DNA of 64,000 nucleotides from Limnothrix sp. CACIAM 69d (GCA_001913845.2 MKGP02000066.1:46486-110485), one strand, 5' to 3'. Shown: positions 45,295 through 54,731, counted from the first letter of the stretch. Numbers and translations: made by a program. Notes: generated from the sequence alone by a model not told the origin.

Positions 45295-46137
45295 CTATTC
45301 CGCCGCGTCATCGTGGGCATAGCGGTTATAGAGGAAGTCGAGCGCGTAGTTGCGCAGTTCGTAATATTTGGGATCTTCCAAAAGTCGGGCCCGATCGCGC
45401 GGTCGGGGGAACGGAATATCCATCACCTCCCCAATCTTGGCGGCGGGGCCGTTGGTCATCATCACCAACCGATCGGACAGGTAGAGCGCCTCATCGATGT
45501 CGTGGGTGATCATCAACACCGTGACCTGGTTTTCCCGCCAGATTTGCAGCAACTCGTCTTGCAATTCTTCGCGGGTGATGGGATCCAACGCCCCAAAGGG
45601 TTCATCCAAAATCAACACCTTGGGGCAAATGGCCAGGGCCCGGGCGATCGACACCCGCTGTTTCATCCCCCCGGAAATTTCCGCCGGCCGTTTGTGAATC
45701 GCCTCGCTCAGCCCCACCATTTCCAAATACTTCAGGGCCAGTTGCCGCTGTGCTTCCTTGGGCTGGGTGGTGTAAACGGCTTTCACCGCCAACAACACAT
45801 TTTCCAAAACGGTTTTCCAGGGCAGCAGGGCATAGTTTTGGAACACCACCATCCGATCGGGGCCGGGCCGGGTGATTCGTTGCTGTTCCAGGCGCACTTC
45901 ACCCGCCGTCGGTTCCGCAAAGCCCGAAACCATGTTCAACAGGGTGGACTTGCCGCAACCCGAGTGACCAATCACCGAAACAAATTCACCTTCGGCCACC
46001 CGCAAATTGACCCCATCCAGCACGGGATAGGGCCCCTTGGGCGTTTGATAGACCTTGGAAACCTGGTCAATCACCAAAAAATCGGGTTCCGCTGCGACAA
46101 CCATGGGCGGGACGGTTTGAGAAGAAAGGGTTTGCAT
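45295..46137 (-). CDS. nrtD: Nitrate ABC transporter ATP-binding subunit NrtD
   Basis: One of the two ATPases that drive nitrate/nitrite import. The 280-residue protein has Walker A GHSGCGKST, the signature ISGGMKQRVSIARAL, and Walker B KVLILDEPFGALD followed by the H-loop MITHDIDEALYLSDR. It closely resembles the N-terminal half of the neighbouring NrtC but lacks the substrate-binding-like C-terminal part. That short form defines NrtD. It sits 85 bp after nrtC. Confidence 0.96.
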   Translation of the reverse strand: MQTLSSQTVPPMVVAAEPDFLVIDQVSKVYQTPKGPYPVLDGVNLRVAEGEFVSVIGHSGCGKSTLLNMVSGFAEPTAGEVRLEQQRITRPGPDRMVVFQNYALLPWKTVLENVLLAVKAVYTTQPKEAQRQLALKYLEMVGLSEAIHKRPAEISGGMKQRVSIARALAICPKVLILDEPFGALDPITREELQDELLQIWRENQVTVLMITHDIDEALYLSDRLVMMTNGPAAKIGEVMDIPFPRPRDRARLLEDPKYYELRNYALDFLYNRYAHDDAAE

Positions 46138-46221
46138 AGGATTGCCAGGGCTGAAGAAGGGGTCGATCGAGTCAGAGGATGAAGAGTTGGGGCGATCGGC
46201 ATCGGGCCACAGGCGGGCCCC

Positions 46222-48237
46222 TTAACTAGGGGAAACGGAGCAACTAAAGATTTCATCGACCCGAATTTCGGCCACACGGATATTGCGCTTAATCGCCAGG
46301 TTGTCGAGGTAGTCGATCGGGCGATCGGGGTCAAAGGTCTGGCCATCAAACAGGACGATCGGCTTGCGGTCTAATTCCACCTCCGGCAGTCCCAAATTGC
46401 GAGCCGCAGTCAGATAGGTGGCCGTCGGGTTCACCCGTTCCATCACCTCCACCCAGTTGCGGGGGAAGGGGGTAATTTCCCAGCGGGCCATCTGGGCCAA
46501 GGTCCAGAGGGACTGTACCGCGTCGGGACAGGCCGATCGGCTCACAAAGAACTGATGGAAGGTGTAGAGCGCTTGGGCCTCGGAACCATCCCCCCGATCG
46601 AGCGGCGACAGGAACCCAGGCGCAATCATCTCCGCCGGCAGCCCCACATAGTCAGGGCGGGCCAAAATTTCCAACACCTCAGCCCGGTTGCGATGGTCAT
46701 CGCAATATTCACAGGCCTCCAGCAGGGCCGTCAGCAGGGCCGCATGGGTATTGGGATAGGCCTGGGCCCAATCTTCCCGCACCCCCAGTACCTTTTCCAC
46801 ATGGCCCGGGAACAGGTCGAGATCGGTGGCGATGATTTGACCAATGCCCTCTTGCACAGCTCGGGAGTTCCAAGGCTCTCCCACGCAATAGCCGTCAATG
46901 TTGCCCGCCTTCAGGTTCGAGACCATCTGTGGCGGCGGTACGGTGGCCAAACTGATATCCCAATCGGGGTCAATGCCTCCGGAGGCGAACCAATGCCGCA
47001 ACAACAGGTTGTGCATGGAAGCCGGATGCACCATGGCGAAGGTATGTACCTTGTCCGGATCCCGCTTAATCAGGTTCTTGAAGGTGGCCAAATCGTTTAC
47101 GCCCTGTTCAATCAGGCGTTTGCCCCAGGTGATGGCGTTGCCGTTGCGGGACAGCACCATGGAGGCTTGGATCGGCACGGGTTCGCTTTCGCTGCTGCCC
47201 AGGGTCATGGCCAAGGGCATTCCGGTCACCATTTGGGCCGCGTCGAGCTGGCCGCTGGCGACCCCATGGGCGATCGATTTCCAGTTGGGTTTGCGCTGAA
47301 GGGTCACCTGCTCTAGGCCGTGCTTGGCAAAGAAGCCTTTTTCCCGCGCGATCGCCAGCGGCGCACAGTCGGTGAGGGGAATGAAACCCAGCTCCAAGTT
47401 GACCTTTTCCAAGCCATTGCCGGCCGCCACCACAGGGGCCGCCACTTTCCGTTTCTTGGAGCGTTTTTGTTGATTGAGGAAGTAAACGATTTCGTTGCGC
47501 AGGCTGTAGTAGCTGGGATGGTTCACCACGTCCATGCGGCTGCGGGGACGGGGAATGTCCATCTCCAGAATTTGCCCCACATGGGCGGCGGGGCCGGTGG
47601 TGAGCATCACCACTCGATCGCTCAGGAGCAAGGCCTCGTCCACATCGTGGGTCACCATCACGCAGGTGACATGGCTCTCTTCGCAAATGCGCATCAGTTG
47701 CTCTTGCAGGCCGCCCCGGGTCAGGGCATCCAAGGCCCCGAAGGGTTCATCAAGCAACAACACCTGGGGCCGCGTGGCCAGGGCCCGGGCGATCGCCACC
47801 CGCTGTTTCATGCCGCCGGACAGTTCGCCGGGAAGCTTATCGGCCGCGTGGGCCAACCCAACGAGCTGAATATTTTCTTCCACGATCGCCCGCCGCTCCT
47901 CCTTGGGCAGGTTCTTGAGCACCGTGTTCACGGCCAGGGCGATGTTGTCGCGGACGGTTTTCCAGGGCAGCAGGGAATAGTTTTGGAACACCACCATTCG
48001 ATCGGGCCCGGGGGCTTCGATTTGGCGACCGTTCAAAATGGCCCCGCCACTGGTAGGGCGATCGAGGCCCGCAATGATGTTTAGCAGGGTGGACTTGCCG
48101 CAGCCGGAGTGACCAATCAGGGAAATAAATTCCCCTTGCTTGATCTCAACGTTGATGTTTTGAAGCGCGATGTAGCGATCGCCCCCCGGCAGCGGAAAGA
48201 TTTTGTCAACGTGATCGATTTCCAGAAAAGGAGTCAT
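46222..48237 (-). CDS. nrtC: Nitrate ABC transporter NrtC (ATPase fused to NrtA-like domain)
   Basis: A 671-residue fusion specific to cyanobacterial nitrate transporters. Residues 1 to about 260 are an ABC ATPase (Walker A GHSGCGKST, signature LSGGMKQRVAIARAL, Walker B VLLLDEPFGALD, H-loop VTHDVDEALLLSD). Residues about 285-671 resemble the binding protein NrtA (LGFIPLTDCAPLAIAREKGFFAKHG, PPPQMVSNLKAGNIDGYCVGEPWN). In Synechococcus that C-terminal domain mediates the block of uptake by ammonium and does not feed the substrate. It begins 52 bp after the nrtB stop. Both halves appear intact. Confidence 0.97.
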   Translation of the reverse strand: MTPFLEIDHVDKIFPLPGGDRYIALQNINVEIKQGEFISLIGHSGCGKSTLLNIIAGLDRPTSGGAILNGRQIEAPGPDRMVVFQNYSLLPWKTVRDNIALAVNTVLKNLPKEERRAIVEENIQLVGLAHAADKLPGELSGGMKQRVAIARALATRPQVLLLDEPFGALDALTRGGLQEQLMRICEESHVTCVMVTHDVDEALLLSDRVVMLTTGPAAHVGQILEMDIPRPRSRMDVVNHPSYYSLRNEIVYFLNQQKRSKKRKVAAPVVAAGNGLEKVNLELGFIPLTDCAPLAIAREKGFFAKHGLEQVTLQRKPNWKSIAHGVASGQLDAAQMVTGMPLAMTLGSSESEPVPIQASMVLSRNGNAITWGKRLIEQGVNDLATFKNLIKRDPDKVHTFAMVHPASMHNLLLRHWFASGGIDPDWDISLATVPPPQMVSNLKAGNIDGYCVGEPWNSRAVQEGIGQIIATDLDLFPGHVEKVLGVREDWAQAYPNTHAALLTALLEACEYCDDHRNRAEVLEILARPDYVGLPAEMIAPGFLSPLDRGDGSEAQALYTFHQFFVSRSACPDAVQSLWTLAQMARWEITPFPRNWVEVMERVNPTATYLTAARNLGLPEVELDRKPIVLFDGQTFDPDRPIDYLDNLAIKRNIRVAEIRVDEIFSCSVSPS

Positions 48238-48289
48238 GGTGTTGTGCGATCGAGGAGTGAGTGATCAAGCTATGCCCAAACTTCGCCCG

Positions 48290-49129
48290 TTAGCGGCGTT
48301 CCGGCGGCACGGCAATGCTGCCCAAAAAGGCCACGCATCGATCGAGCAACAGCCCCACCAAACCCACAAAAATCAACGCCAGGATAATTTCACTGGTCAG
48401 CGAGCTGTTATAGGCATCCCAAATAAAGAACCCAATGCCAACACCGCCCACCAGCATTTCCGCCGCCACAATGGCCAACCAGGACAGCCCAACGCCAATC
48501 CGCAGACCCGTGAACACATAGGGAACCGTGGCCGGAAACAGCACGTTCAGGAAATATTCCACCCGACCCAACCGCAGCACCCGAGCCACGTTTTTGTAGT
48601 CTTGGGGAACTTGCTGCACACCGGTTACTGTGTTCAGCAAAACGGGCCAAACTGCCGTAATGAAAATTACAAACAATGCCGCTGATTGGTTGTTTTTCAA
48701 GGCTTCCAAGGAAATGGGCAGCCAAGCCAATGGCGGGATGGTTCGTAATAGTTGGAAAACTGGATCCAGCGCGTCATTGATTAGCGGGTTGCTGCCGATC
48801 ACAATCCCCACTAAAACTCCAATAATTGCCGCCGCTGAAAAGCCGATCGCCACCCGCTGCAAGCTGGCCATTAAATGCCAAAAAATGCCCACGTCGGTGC
48901 TGTTGGGATCTGTTCGATCGAACGCACCCACAATCAATTCCTGCGTGTCGCTAAACACCTCCAATGGCCCCGGCAGGGGTGCTCCGGGAATTGAGCAAAT
49001 CGCCTGCCAAGCCACTAAGCAAATGAGCGTTCCTACAATGGCCGCAATCACTTTGCGGGCATTTTTCTTAGACAACGGCACAAAACGAATAATCGAATCA
49101 ACGAGCGAACTAGAACTACTTGCAGCCAT
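48290..49129 (-). CDS. nrtB: Nitrate ABC transporter permease NrtB
   Basis: The membrane channel subunit, 279 residues from ATG 49127-49129 (MAASSSSSLVDS); a TTG nine bases upstream is also in frame but is unlikely. Hydrophobic segments include KVIAAIVGTLICLVAWQAI, GFSAAAIIGVLVGIVIG, ALFVIFITAVWPVLLNTV and LSWLAIVAAEMLVGGVGIGF. The cytoplasmic EAA-type loop that contacts the ATPases is around WLAIVAAEMLVGG. It is separated from nrtA by an unusually long 455 bp gap that contains a family A repeat. Confidence 0.95.
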   Translation of the reverse strand: MAASSSSSLVDSIIRFVPLSKKNARKVIAAIVGTLICLVAWQAICSIPGAPLPGPLEVFSDTQELIVGAFDRTDPNSTDVGIFWHLMASLQRVAIGFSAAAIIGVLVGIVIGSNPLINDALDPVFQLLRTIPPLAWLPISLEALKNNQSAALFVIFITAVWPVLLNTVTGVQQVPQDYKNVARVLRLGRVEYFLNVLFPATVPYVFTGLRIGVGLSWLAIVAAEMLVGGVGIGFFIWDAYNSSLTSEIILALIFVGLVGLLLDRCVAFLGSIAVPPERR

Positions 49130-49584
49130 GGTGGTCAAACCTGAGTGTGATTAAATCCTCAATCGATCGTTGAGCATTCGATGGGCATTCGATGGGCATT
49201 CAAGTTGCCAGTGTGAGTCGATCGTTGTGCTTGTCAGCAGAGGGCTGAAATCCTCAAACAATCGTTTCCTTCAATCGCTGGACTCGGTAACTGCAAGCTG
49301 GCGATTTTGATCGAGCAATCTGGTCGAGCAATCTCGATCGGGGAAACCCGTTGATGGTGGCTTCAGCCCTCCTTCAATATGGCAATCATTCCTGAATGAA
49401 GGGTTTTGATTACCTGACAACATTCGATGCAGAACCCAGACCTAGGGCCTGTCGTCAAATTGTCTAAAATCCTGATTCCAGCGTGAGCGGATCGTGGGGA
49501 CAAGGGGCTTAAGCCCCTTGTTGCGATCATTTGGGTATGGCAGATCAACCATCCTCACTGGATTCCGGGAAATGACAACAGACT
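49130..49584. other. Long nrtA-nrtB intergenic gap
   Basis: About 455 bp inside an operon whose other gaps are 50-190 bp. The nrtA-proximal third is the family A element at 49445-49585. The rest has short direct repeats (TCGATGGGCATTC twice near 49175-49200; CGAGCAATCTGG and CGAGCAATCTCG near 49310-49340). No gene is seen. Confidence 0.6.
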
Positions 49585-49585
49585 C
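49445..49585. repeat. Family A element, 141 bp, abutting the nrtA stop codon
   Basis: The ends are GGGCCTGTCGTCA and TGACAACAGACTC, flanked by TA at 49443-49444 and 49586-49587. The core GGGGCTTAAGCCCC then TTGTTGCGATCA is intact. The right-hand TA plus the terminal base of the element form the TAG stop codon of nrtA (49585-49587 on the minus strand). As transcribed RNA the element would fold into a long hairpin between nrtA and nrtB. Confidence 0.88.
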
Positions 49586-50925
49586 TAGGCTTTCAGGGCC
49601 TTGATCTTCAGACCATCGAGATAGGCCTTGGGATTTTCTGGGTCAAACTTCACCCCATCAAAGAAGGTTTCCACCCCGCGCGAGGTGGTCTTAGGAATTT
49701 CCGCCTCGGGCACACCCAGCGCCTTAGCTGCTTCGCGCCAAATATCTTCGCGATTGACCTGATCCACCAAGGCTTTCGTATCGGTGTTTTCCGGCAAGTA
49801 ACCCCAGCGAATGTCTTCCGTAACAAACCACAGGTCATGGCTCTTGAAGGGATAGGAGGCGAAATCCGACCAGAACTTCATGGCCAGCGGGAATTTCTCT
49901 TCCTTGCGCCCATCGCCAAAGTCGATCGTGCCTTGGGAGCGACCCAAAATATCTTCCGCCTTGATCTTCAGCCACTCGCGCTTGCTGATGATGTCGCACA
50001 TTTCTGCAATATTTTCGGGCTTGTCGCACCACATTTGTGCTTCCAGCACTGCCATGGTCAGGGCTTTGGCGGCGTTCGGGTTCTTTTCCACCCAATCGGC
50101 ACGCATCGCAAAGGCCTTTTCCGGGTGATCTTTCCACAGCTCACCGGTCACCAAGGCCGAGAAACCCAGCTTTTGGGATACCAACTGCGCATTCCAGGGT
50201 TCACCCACGCAGAAGGCTTCCATGGTTCCGGTCTTCAGGTTGGCCACCATTTGCGGCGGCGGAACCACAATCACCGACACATCCTTGTTGGGGTCTGCGC
50301 CGGCCGATGCCAACCAGTACCGCATCCAGAGGTCGTGGTTGCCACCGGGGAAGGTCACGGCCACTTTCACGTCTTTGCCGCCGGCCTTGGTTTTGGCCAG
50401 GGCTTCCACAAAGGGCTTGGGATCGAGGGCGATCTTTTTCCCTAAGTAGTCTTTGCTCACTGAGATTGCCTGGCCATTGGTGTTGAGGCGGGCCAGGATG
50501 TTCATCGGCAACGGCTTTTTGGTGACCTTGCCGGTGGTCATCAGGTAAGGAATGGGGGACAAAATGTGGGATCCATCAATGCCGTTGCCGGCCGATCCCA
50601 GTTCCAGGTTGTCGCGAGTGGCGGCCCAGGAGGCTTGCTTGACCACTTCCACATCGGGCATTCCGTATTTGGCGAAGAGGCCCTTTTCCTTGGCGATGAT
50701 CAGAGGGGCTGCGTCGGTGAGGGCGATGAAGCCGAGCTTGGCTTTGGTCACTTCCGGCGGGGCGATCGAGGCGGCCGGCGAAGGGCTGCCCCCGGCGGAG
50801 TCGCCACCGGCCGGGCTGCTGGCGGCTTGGTTGCCACCTCCAGCAGCACAACCATGAATCGCGACGGTGGCTCCGGCAGCGGTGGCGGCGGTGAACAGGA
50901 ATTTGCGGCGGGAAAAGCTGCTCAT
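49585..50925 (-). CDS. nrtA: Nitrate/nitrite-binding lipoprotein NrtA
   Basis: The substrate-binding component of the nitrate transporter, 446 residues. The N-terminus SRRKFLFTAATAAGATVAIHGC combines a twin-arginine motif with a lipobox (Cys at about 26), so it is exported folded and anchored by lipid. A Gly/Ser/Ala/Pro tether (about 27-55) leads to the binding fold: LGFIALTDAAPLIIAKEKGLFAKYG, PGGNHDLWMRYWLASAGADP, PPPQMVANLKTGTMEAFCVGEPWN. The stop codon TAG is built at the junction with a family A repeat. The protein ends normally (LDGLKIKALKA), so the insertion did not shorten it noticeably. It follows nirA by 90 bp. Confidence 0.97.
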   Translation of the reverse strand: MSSFSRRKFLFTAATAAGATVAIHGCAAGGGNQAASSPAGGDSAGGSPSPAASIAPPEVTKAKLGFIALTDAAPLIIAKEKGLFAKYGMPDVEVVKQASWAATRDNLELGSAGNGIDGSHILSPIPYLMTTGKVTKKPLPMNILARLNTNGQAISVSKDYLGKKIALDPKPFVEALAKTKAGGKDVKVAVTFPGGNHDLWMRYWLASAGADPNKDVSVIVVPPPQMVANLKTGTMEAFCVGEPWNAQLVSQKLGFSALVTGELWKDHPEKAFAMRADWVEKNPNAAKALTMAVLEAQMWCDKPENIAEMCDIISKREWLKIKAEDILGRSQGTIDFGDGRKEEKFPLAMKFWSDFASYPFKSHDLWFVTEDIRWGYLPENTDTKALVDQVNREDIWREAAKALGVPEAEIPKTTSRGVETFFDGVKFDPENPKAYLDGLKIKALKA

Positions 50926-51015
50926 GGTTGCTGAGTTTGAAGGTAAAGAGGGGGAGTAAACGATCGGGGAGGATCGCGTGGTCTGTTGGGTGTTGGGAGC
51001 TAAGGCCGGGTTGGG

Positions 51016-52572
51016 TTACGCCTCGGCCAGGGCGGGCGTTTTGCGCTCGGCTTGGAAATGCTCCACCAGCAAGTCCACCAGCACATCATTCAGGTCTTCG
51101 CAGGGAACGCCTTTCATGACCCGATCGCCCAAGTGGGCCTCCTTGCCCACCTTGCCGCCAAGGAAAATATCCACGGCCTCGACGGTTTTGCCGTCCTTGC
51201 GGGCCTTGCTGCCCATCAAGCCGATGTCGGCCACTTGAGGTTGGCCGCAGGAGTTGGGGCAGCCGGTCCAGTGAATCCGCACCGGCTGGGGAAGCTTGAC
51301 CCGATCGGTGACGGCTTGGGCCACGGCCAGGGCACGCTGTTTGGTTTCAATCAGCGCAAAGTTGCAAAACTGCGACCCCGTGCAGGAGACCAGTTCCCGC
51401 ACGAGGGGGGCCGGGGCGATCGAGAAGGTTTTCAAAAGCGGCTCTTGGGTAAAGACCGCTAACCGGGAATCGGGAATGTTGGTGATGATCACGTTTTGCT
51501 CAACGGTGAAGCGCAGTTCACCGCTGCCGTAGATATCCGCCAGCCGCGCCAGATCAAACATTTGGCGCGCATTCAGCCGACCCACGGGAATGTGTAACCC
51601 GGCATAGTTGAGGCCCACTTGCTTTTGGGCGTGGATGCCGATGTGGTCGCGTTTGTCCCAGCAATATTCGTCCTGCTCAGCGGCGGTGAGCAGGGGAAAT
51701 CCCAGTTGCTTTTCCACGGCAGCCCGGAATTTTTCAATTCCCCACTCATCAATCAGCCACATCAACCGAGACTTTTGGCGGTTGGCGCGGGGGCCATGAT
51801 CCCGATAAACCACCAAGATTGCTTCGCAAAGGGAAACCACATCACGCGGATCCACCCAGGCATTGAGGGGAATGGCGGGGGCCACGCGGCTGGCGGAAAA
51901 GAACCCGCCCACCACGACGTTGAACCCGAGTTTGTCGTCTTTGTAGGCGGGGATGAAGGCGATGTCGTTAATTTCGGCGTGAACCGAGTTGTCGCGGCTG
52001 CCGTCGATCGCGATGTTGAATTTGCGGGGCAGGTTGCTGAAGCTGGGGTTGCCATCACCGTTGTTGGTGATCATGTCCTGCACTTTGCGCACCAGCCCCC
52101 GGGTGTCGATCAACTCGTCGGCATCAATGCCGGCCACGGGGGAACCGGTGATGTTGCGCACGTTGTCCATGCCTGATTGGATGCTGGTGAGGCCGGCGCG
52201 ATCGAGCTGTTGGAAAATTTCAGGAATGTCATCCAGCCGAATCCCGCGTAATTGCAGGTTTTGGCGGGTGGTAATGTCGGCGCTGCCATCGTCGCCGTAG
52301 CGCTCAACGATGCTAGCGAGGACGCGCAGTTGGCCGCTGGTGCAAATGCCGTGGGGCAACCGCATCCGCAACATGAACTTTCCGGGAGTGACCGGGCGAA
52401 AGAACACCCCTAGCCACTTCAGACGGTGATTCAAGTCGTCTTCGGGGAGGTTTTCCCAACCCAAGCGGGCAAAGGTGGCGAGTTCGTGTTTAACTTGCAG
52501 TCCGTCTTTTTCGGCTTTGAATTTCTCAAACTTGGTGAGTTTGGAACTTGCCGGGGCGATCGCTTGAGCCAT
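51016..52572 (-). CDS. nirA: Ferredoxin-nitrite reductase
   Basis: It reduces nitrite to ammonium with six electrons from ferredoxin, using siroheme and a [4Fe-4S] cluster. The 518-residue protein from ATG 52570-52572 (MAQAIAPASSKLTKFEKFK) has the N-terminal half motif TTRQNLQLRGIRLDDIPEI and the cluster/siroheme ligands CTGSQFCNFALIETK and HWTGCPNSCGQPQVADIGLMG. A 7-residue upstream extension is open but not needed. It is the first gene of the operon nirA-nrtA-nrtB-nrtC-nrtD-narB-DUF3181, driven by the promoter at 52681-52773. Confidence 0.97.
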   Translation of the reverse strand: MAQAIAPASSKLTKFEKFKAEKDGLQVKHELATFARLGWENLPEDDLNHRLKWLGVFFRPVTPGKFMLRMRLPHGICTSGQLRVLASIVERYGDDGSADITTRQNLQLRGIRLDDIPEIFQQLDRAGLTSIQSGMDNVRNITGSPVAGIDADELIDTRGLVRKVQDMITNNGDGNPSFSNLPRKFNIAIDGSRDNSVHAEINDIAFIPAYKDDKLGFNVVVGGFFSASRVAPAIPLNAWVDPRDVVSLCEAILVVYRDHGPRANRQKSRLMWLIDEWGIEKFRAAVEKQLGFPLLTAAEQDEYCWDKRDHIGIHAQKQVGLNYAGLHIPVGRLNARQMFDLARLADIYGSGELRFTVEQNVIITNIPDSRLAVFTQEPLLKTFSIAPAPLVRELVSCTGSQFCNFALIETKQRALAVAQAVTDRVKLPQPVRIHWTGCPNSCGQPQVADIGLMGSKARKDGKTVEAVDIFLGGKVGKEAHLGDRVMKGVPCEDLNDVLVDLLVEHFQAERKTPALAEA

Positions 52573-52680
52573 AGTTACCAGCGAGGGGGTCAATGCCGGT
52601 GGGTAAAAACTTCTGACCGCTGGCCGGAGCCAGGGAGTATTCGGTCAGAAGTTGTAGTTGCTAGAGCTGAGAATGGGCAA

Positions 52681-52686
52681 ATGCTA
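52681..52686 (-). promoter_or_regulatory. -10 box of the nirA promoter
   Basis: On the minus strand the hexamer reads TAGCAT, fitting TAN3T. It begins exactly 22 bases after the NtcA box. Transcription should start around 52674, giving a leader of about 100 bases before nirA. Confidence 0.88.
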
Positions 52687-52708
52687 GCGATCGCGCCCCA
52701 GGGCTTTT

Positions 52709-52722
52709 GTAATCCAAGTTAC
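52709..52722 (-). promoter_or_regulatory. NtcA binding site
   Basis: A perfect GTA-N8-TAC palindrome within TTGTAATCCAAGTTACAA (52708-52725). With the 22-bp spacer to TAGCAT this is the canonical NtcA-activated promoter (GTAN8TAC-N22-TAN3T) of cyanobacterial nitrogen genes. It implies activation under nitrogen limitation. Confidence 0.95.
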
Positions 52723-52760
52723 AAAAAACTTTACAGAATCCTTTTTAAGCATGAATCTCA

Positions 52761-52773
52761 TGCAACTTCTGCA
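52761..52773 (-). promoter_or_regulatory. NtcB-type (LysR) binding site
   Basis: TGCA-ACTTC-TGCA, inside the longer palindrome ATGCAACTTCTGCAT. It matches the TGCA-N5-TGCA motif that I recall as the NtcB site upstream of nirA in Synechococcus, where it mediates nitrite-enhanced expression. It lies about 38 bp upstream of the NtcA box. Confidence 0.75.
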
Positions 52774-52947
52774 TTTAAGCACCTGTCAACTGCTAGATTC
52801 CGTTCCGATCGCCCCGATCGCCAGCGCCAAATGACCGATCGCCTCGGCCCAAAACTGAACCAGGCGATCGGCCTCCCAAAACCGGCAAAACCCTTAGAAA
52901 AAACCTCAGAACGCAGGACTTAGGACGCAGAACTTAGAACGCAGAAC

Positions 52948-54576
52948 TTAGAACGCAAAGGTGGTGCGCACCACTCCCACCACCTGCGTGCCGTTATCCT
53001 CATCATGTTCCGGGTTCACAATCACGATCACCCCCGGCGTGATGGCGATGTTATCCGTCAGCCGGTGGCGGTAGAGGGCTTCCACATGCAACGACGTGTC
53101 CCGATCCTCACGGCTGGTCAAGTCGTTTTGGGTGGTTTTCGGCGGCATCCCCACCACCAGGCCGCCCACATTGCCCTCCTTGAATAAGTCCGGGAAAGCC
53201 ATCGTCACGGCCCAAGTCCAGATATCCGCATTTGCCCCCCGATCGCCCCCCGATTTGGCCTCGGCATCCGTATAGGCCACCCAACCGGACAGGTTGAAAC
53301 GTGGACTGAATTGCACTGCCCCAATTAGCCCATAGGAATTGGCGGCAGTATCCACCCGATCGAACGGCCGCTGGGCAAAGGCGCTGCCGATGTTGTCCGT
53401 AATGTTCACATCCGCTTCATCGAAGTAGGTGTGGGTGAAGGTGAAACCAATACTGGTGCTGGGGGTGGGTTGATAGAGCAATTGCCCCAAAATGCCGTAG
53501 CTGCCATTGAACAGCCCCGCCTCATCATCCGGGCTGCTGGCCCGAGGCGCACGGTAGGCCACATCGGCCGACCAATGTTGATTAAAACGATGCTGAATTC
53601 CCACGCCGGGGCCGCGCAACCCGCGATAGATTGAGCTATAGCGCCCAAATCGTGACAGGGCCCCGGAACTGTCACTGCGTAGATATACGTTCAGGGGATC
53701 CGTGATCCCATCGGTGCCGTGGCCATTGGCAATTAACCAAGCTCGGGTGCGATCGCCCAGGGGAAAGCGGTAGTACAAATCCCCCAACCGGAGCTGGCCG
53801 CCGCTGTTGCCATCAAACCCCAAGCGGGTCATGCTGGTTCCCGTCAAATCCCCATCGATCGGGATGATGTTGTTGCTTTGCAGCCGCACCCGCAACTCGT
53901 CTTTACCGGTAAAGCTGGTGTTGAAATTCAGCCGCACCCAATAGGCAAAGGTGGTGTTGTAGTCCAAATCGCCGCCGCCCGCTTTTTCGTCGCCCCACAC
54001 ATCGGCCAGGGCAAACATGGCTTCGGACTGGAGCTTGGTGGCCGGCGCAAAGCGATTAGCCTCCAACTCTGCCGCGCGGGCTTCCAGGGCATCCACTCGC
54101 CCCCGCAGGCCGGCCAACTCTGCGGCAAATTCCTCTTGCAGTTTTTGCAATTTCCGCAGGTCTTCCTTGGTCGCGAGTGGATCCGTGGCGGATTTGATTA
54201 GCTCATTGATCCGATCGAGACAGGCATTCAACCCGGCCGCAAATTCATAGCGACTGAGGGGCCGGTTGCCCTTGAACGTGCCATCGGGATAGCCAGCAAT
54301 GCAGCCATAGCGCTCCACCAAGGATTGCAGCGCCTGAAACGCCCAATCGGTGGGTTGCACATCCGAGAGCTGTGAAACGGCGGTGACCTGGGCCAGGTCA
54401 TCCGTGCCTAAGGGATCAGTGCCCAGCAGGTCGGCTTCGGTGGCCACCGTGGGGCGATCGGCCAAGGTCAGCACAGGAATTTCCGAGGCGATCGCCCCCG
54501 TGGGTATTCCTAAAATCAGGGTCAAAAGGGGCAAAAGAGCGGAGCTAGAGAGTAGTGGCAGAAAGCGATGGGTCAT
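52948..54576 (-). CDS. SLH/OprB-type outer membrane porin (copy 1)
   Basis: A 542-residue outer-membrane channel protein of the cyanobacterial Som/OprB type. The signal peptide is at about 1-30 (LLPLLTLILGIPTGAIASE). One SLH domain (about 68-130: LSDVQPTDWAFQALQSLVERYGCIAGYPDGTFKG) anchors it to peptidoglycan-linked polymers. A coiled coil (about 140-175: LQKLQEEFAAELAGLRGRVDALEARAAELEAN) spans the periplasm, and a beta-barrel follows, ending in VGVVRTTFAF with the terminal Phe typical of barrel proteins. It is nearly identical in the first 180 residues to the next gene, a tandem duplicate. Substrate is unknown; position beside the nitrate operon may be coincidence. Confidence 0.92.
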   Translation of the reverse strand: MTHRFLPLLSSSALLPLLTLILGIPTGAIASEIPVLTLADRPTVATEADLLGTDPLGTDDLAQVTAVSQLSDVQPTDWAFQALQSLVERYGCIAGYPDGTFKGNRPLSRYEFAAGLNACLDRINELIKSATDPLATKEDLRKLQKLQEEFAAELAGLRGRVDALEARAAELEANRFAPATKLQSEAMFALADVWGDEKAGGGDLDYNTTFAYWVRLNFNTSFTGKDELRVRLQSNNIIPIDGDLTGTSMTRLGFDGNSGGQLRLGDLYYRFPLGDRTRAWLIANGHGTDGITDPLNVYLRSDSSGALSRFGRYSSIYRGLRGPGVGIQHRFNQHWSADVAYRAPRASSPDDEAGLFNGSYGILGQLLYQPTPSTSIGFTFTHTYFDEADVNITDNIGSAFAQRPFDRVDTAANSYGLIGAVQFSPRFNLSGWVAYTDAEAKSGGDRGANADIWTWAVTMAFPDLFKEGNVGGLVVGMPPKTTQNDLTSREDRDTSLHVEALYRHRLTDNIAITPGVIVIVNPEHDEDNGTQVVGVVRTTFAF

Positions 54577-54731
54577 GGGTTAGTCCTCAATAAATTGCCA
54601 AGCGATTGAGGGGAGATTCACGGCGGCTCAGTGAATTGTTGCCCAGAAAAAGCTGGCTCCCCGCCAATGATTCACCTCTGCTACTTCCAAAAAGCCGGAT
54701 CAGGTATTTACGCTGAATGGTCGCACCGGAT

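Larger units (their letters stand above)
52573..52947. other. nirA operon promoter region
   Basis: About 375 bp between nirA and the first porin. It contains the NtcA box, the -10 box and the NtcB-type box listed separately. Near 52910-52950 the short unit GAACTTAGAACGCAGAACTTAG repeats two to three times, just after the porin stop codon. Confidence 0.7.
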
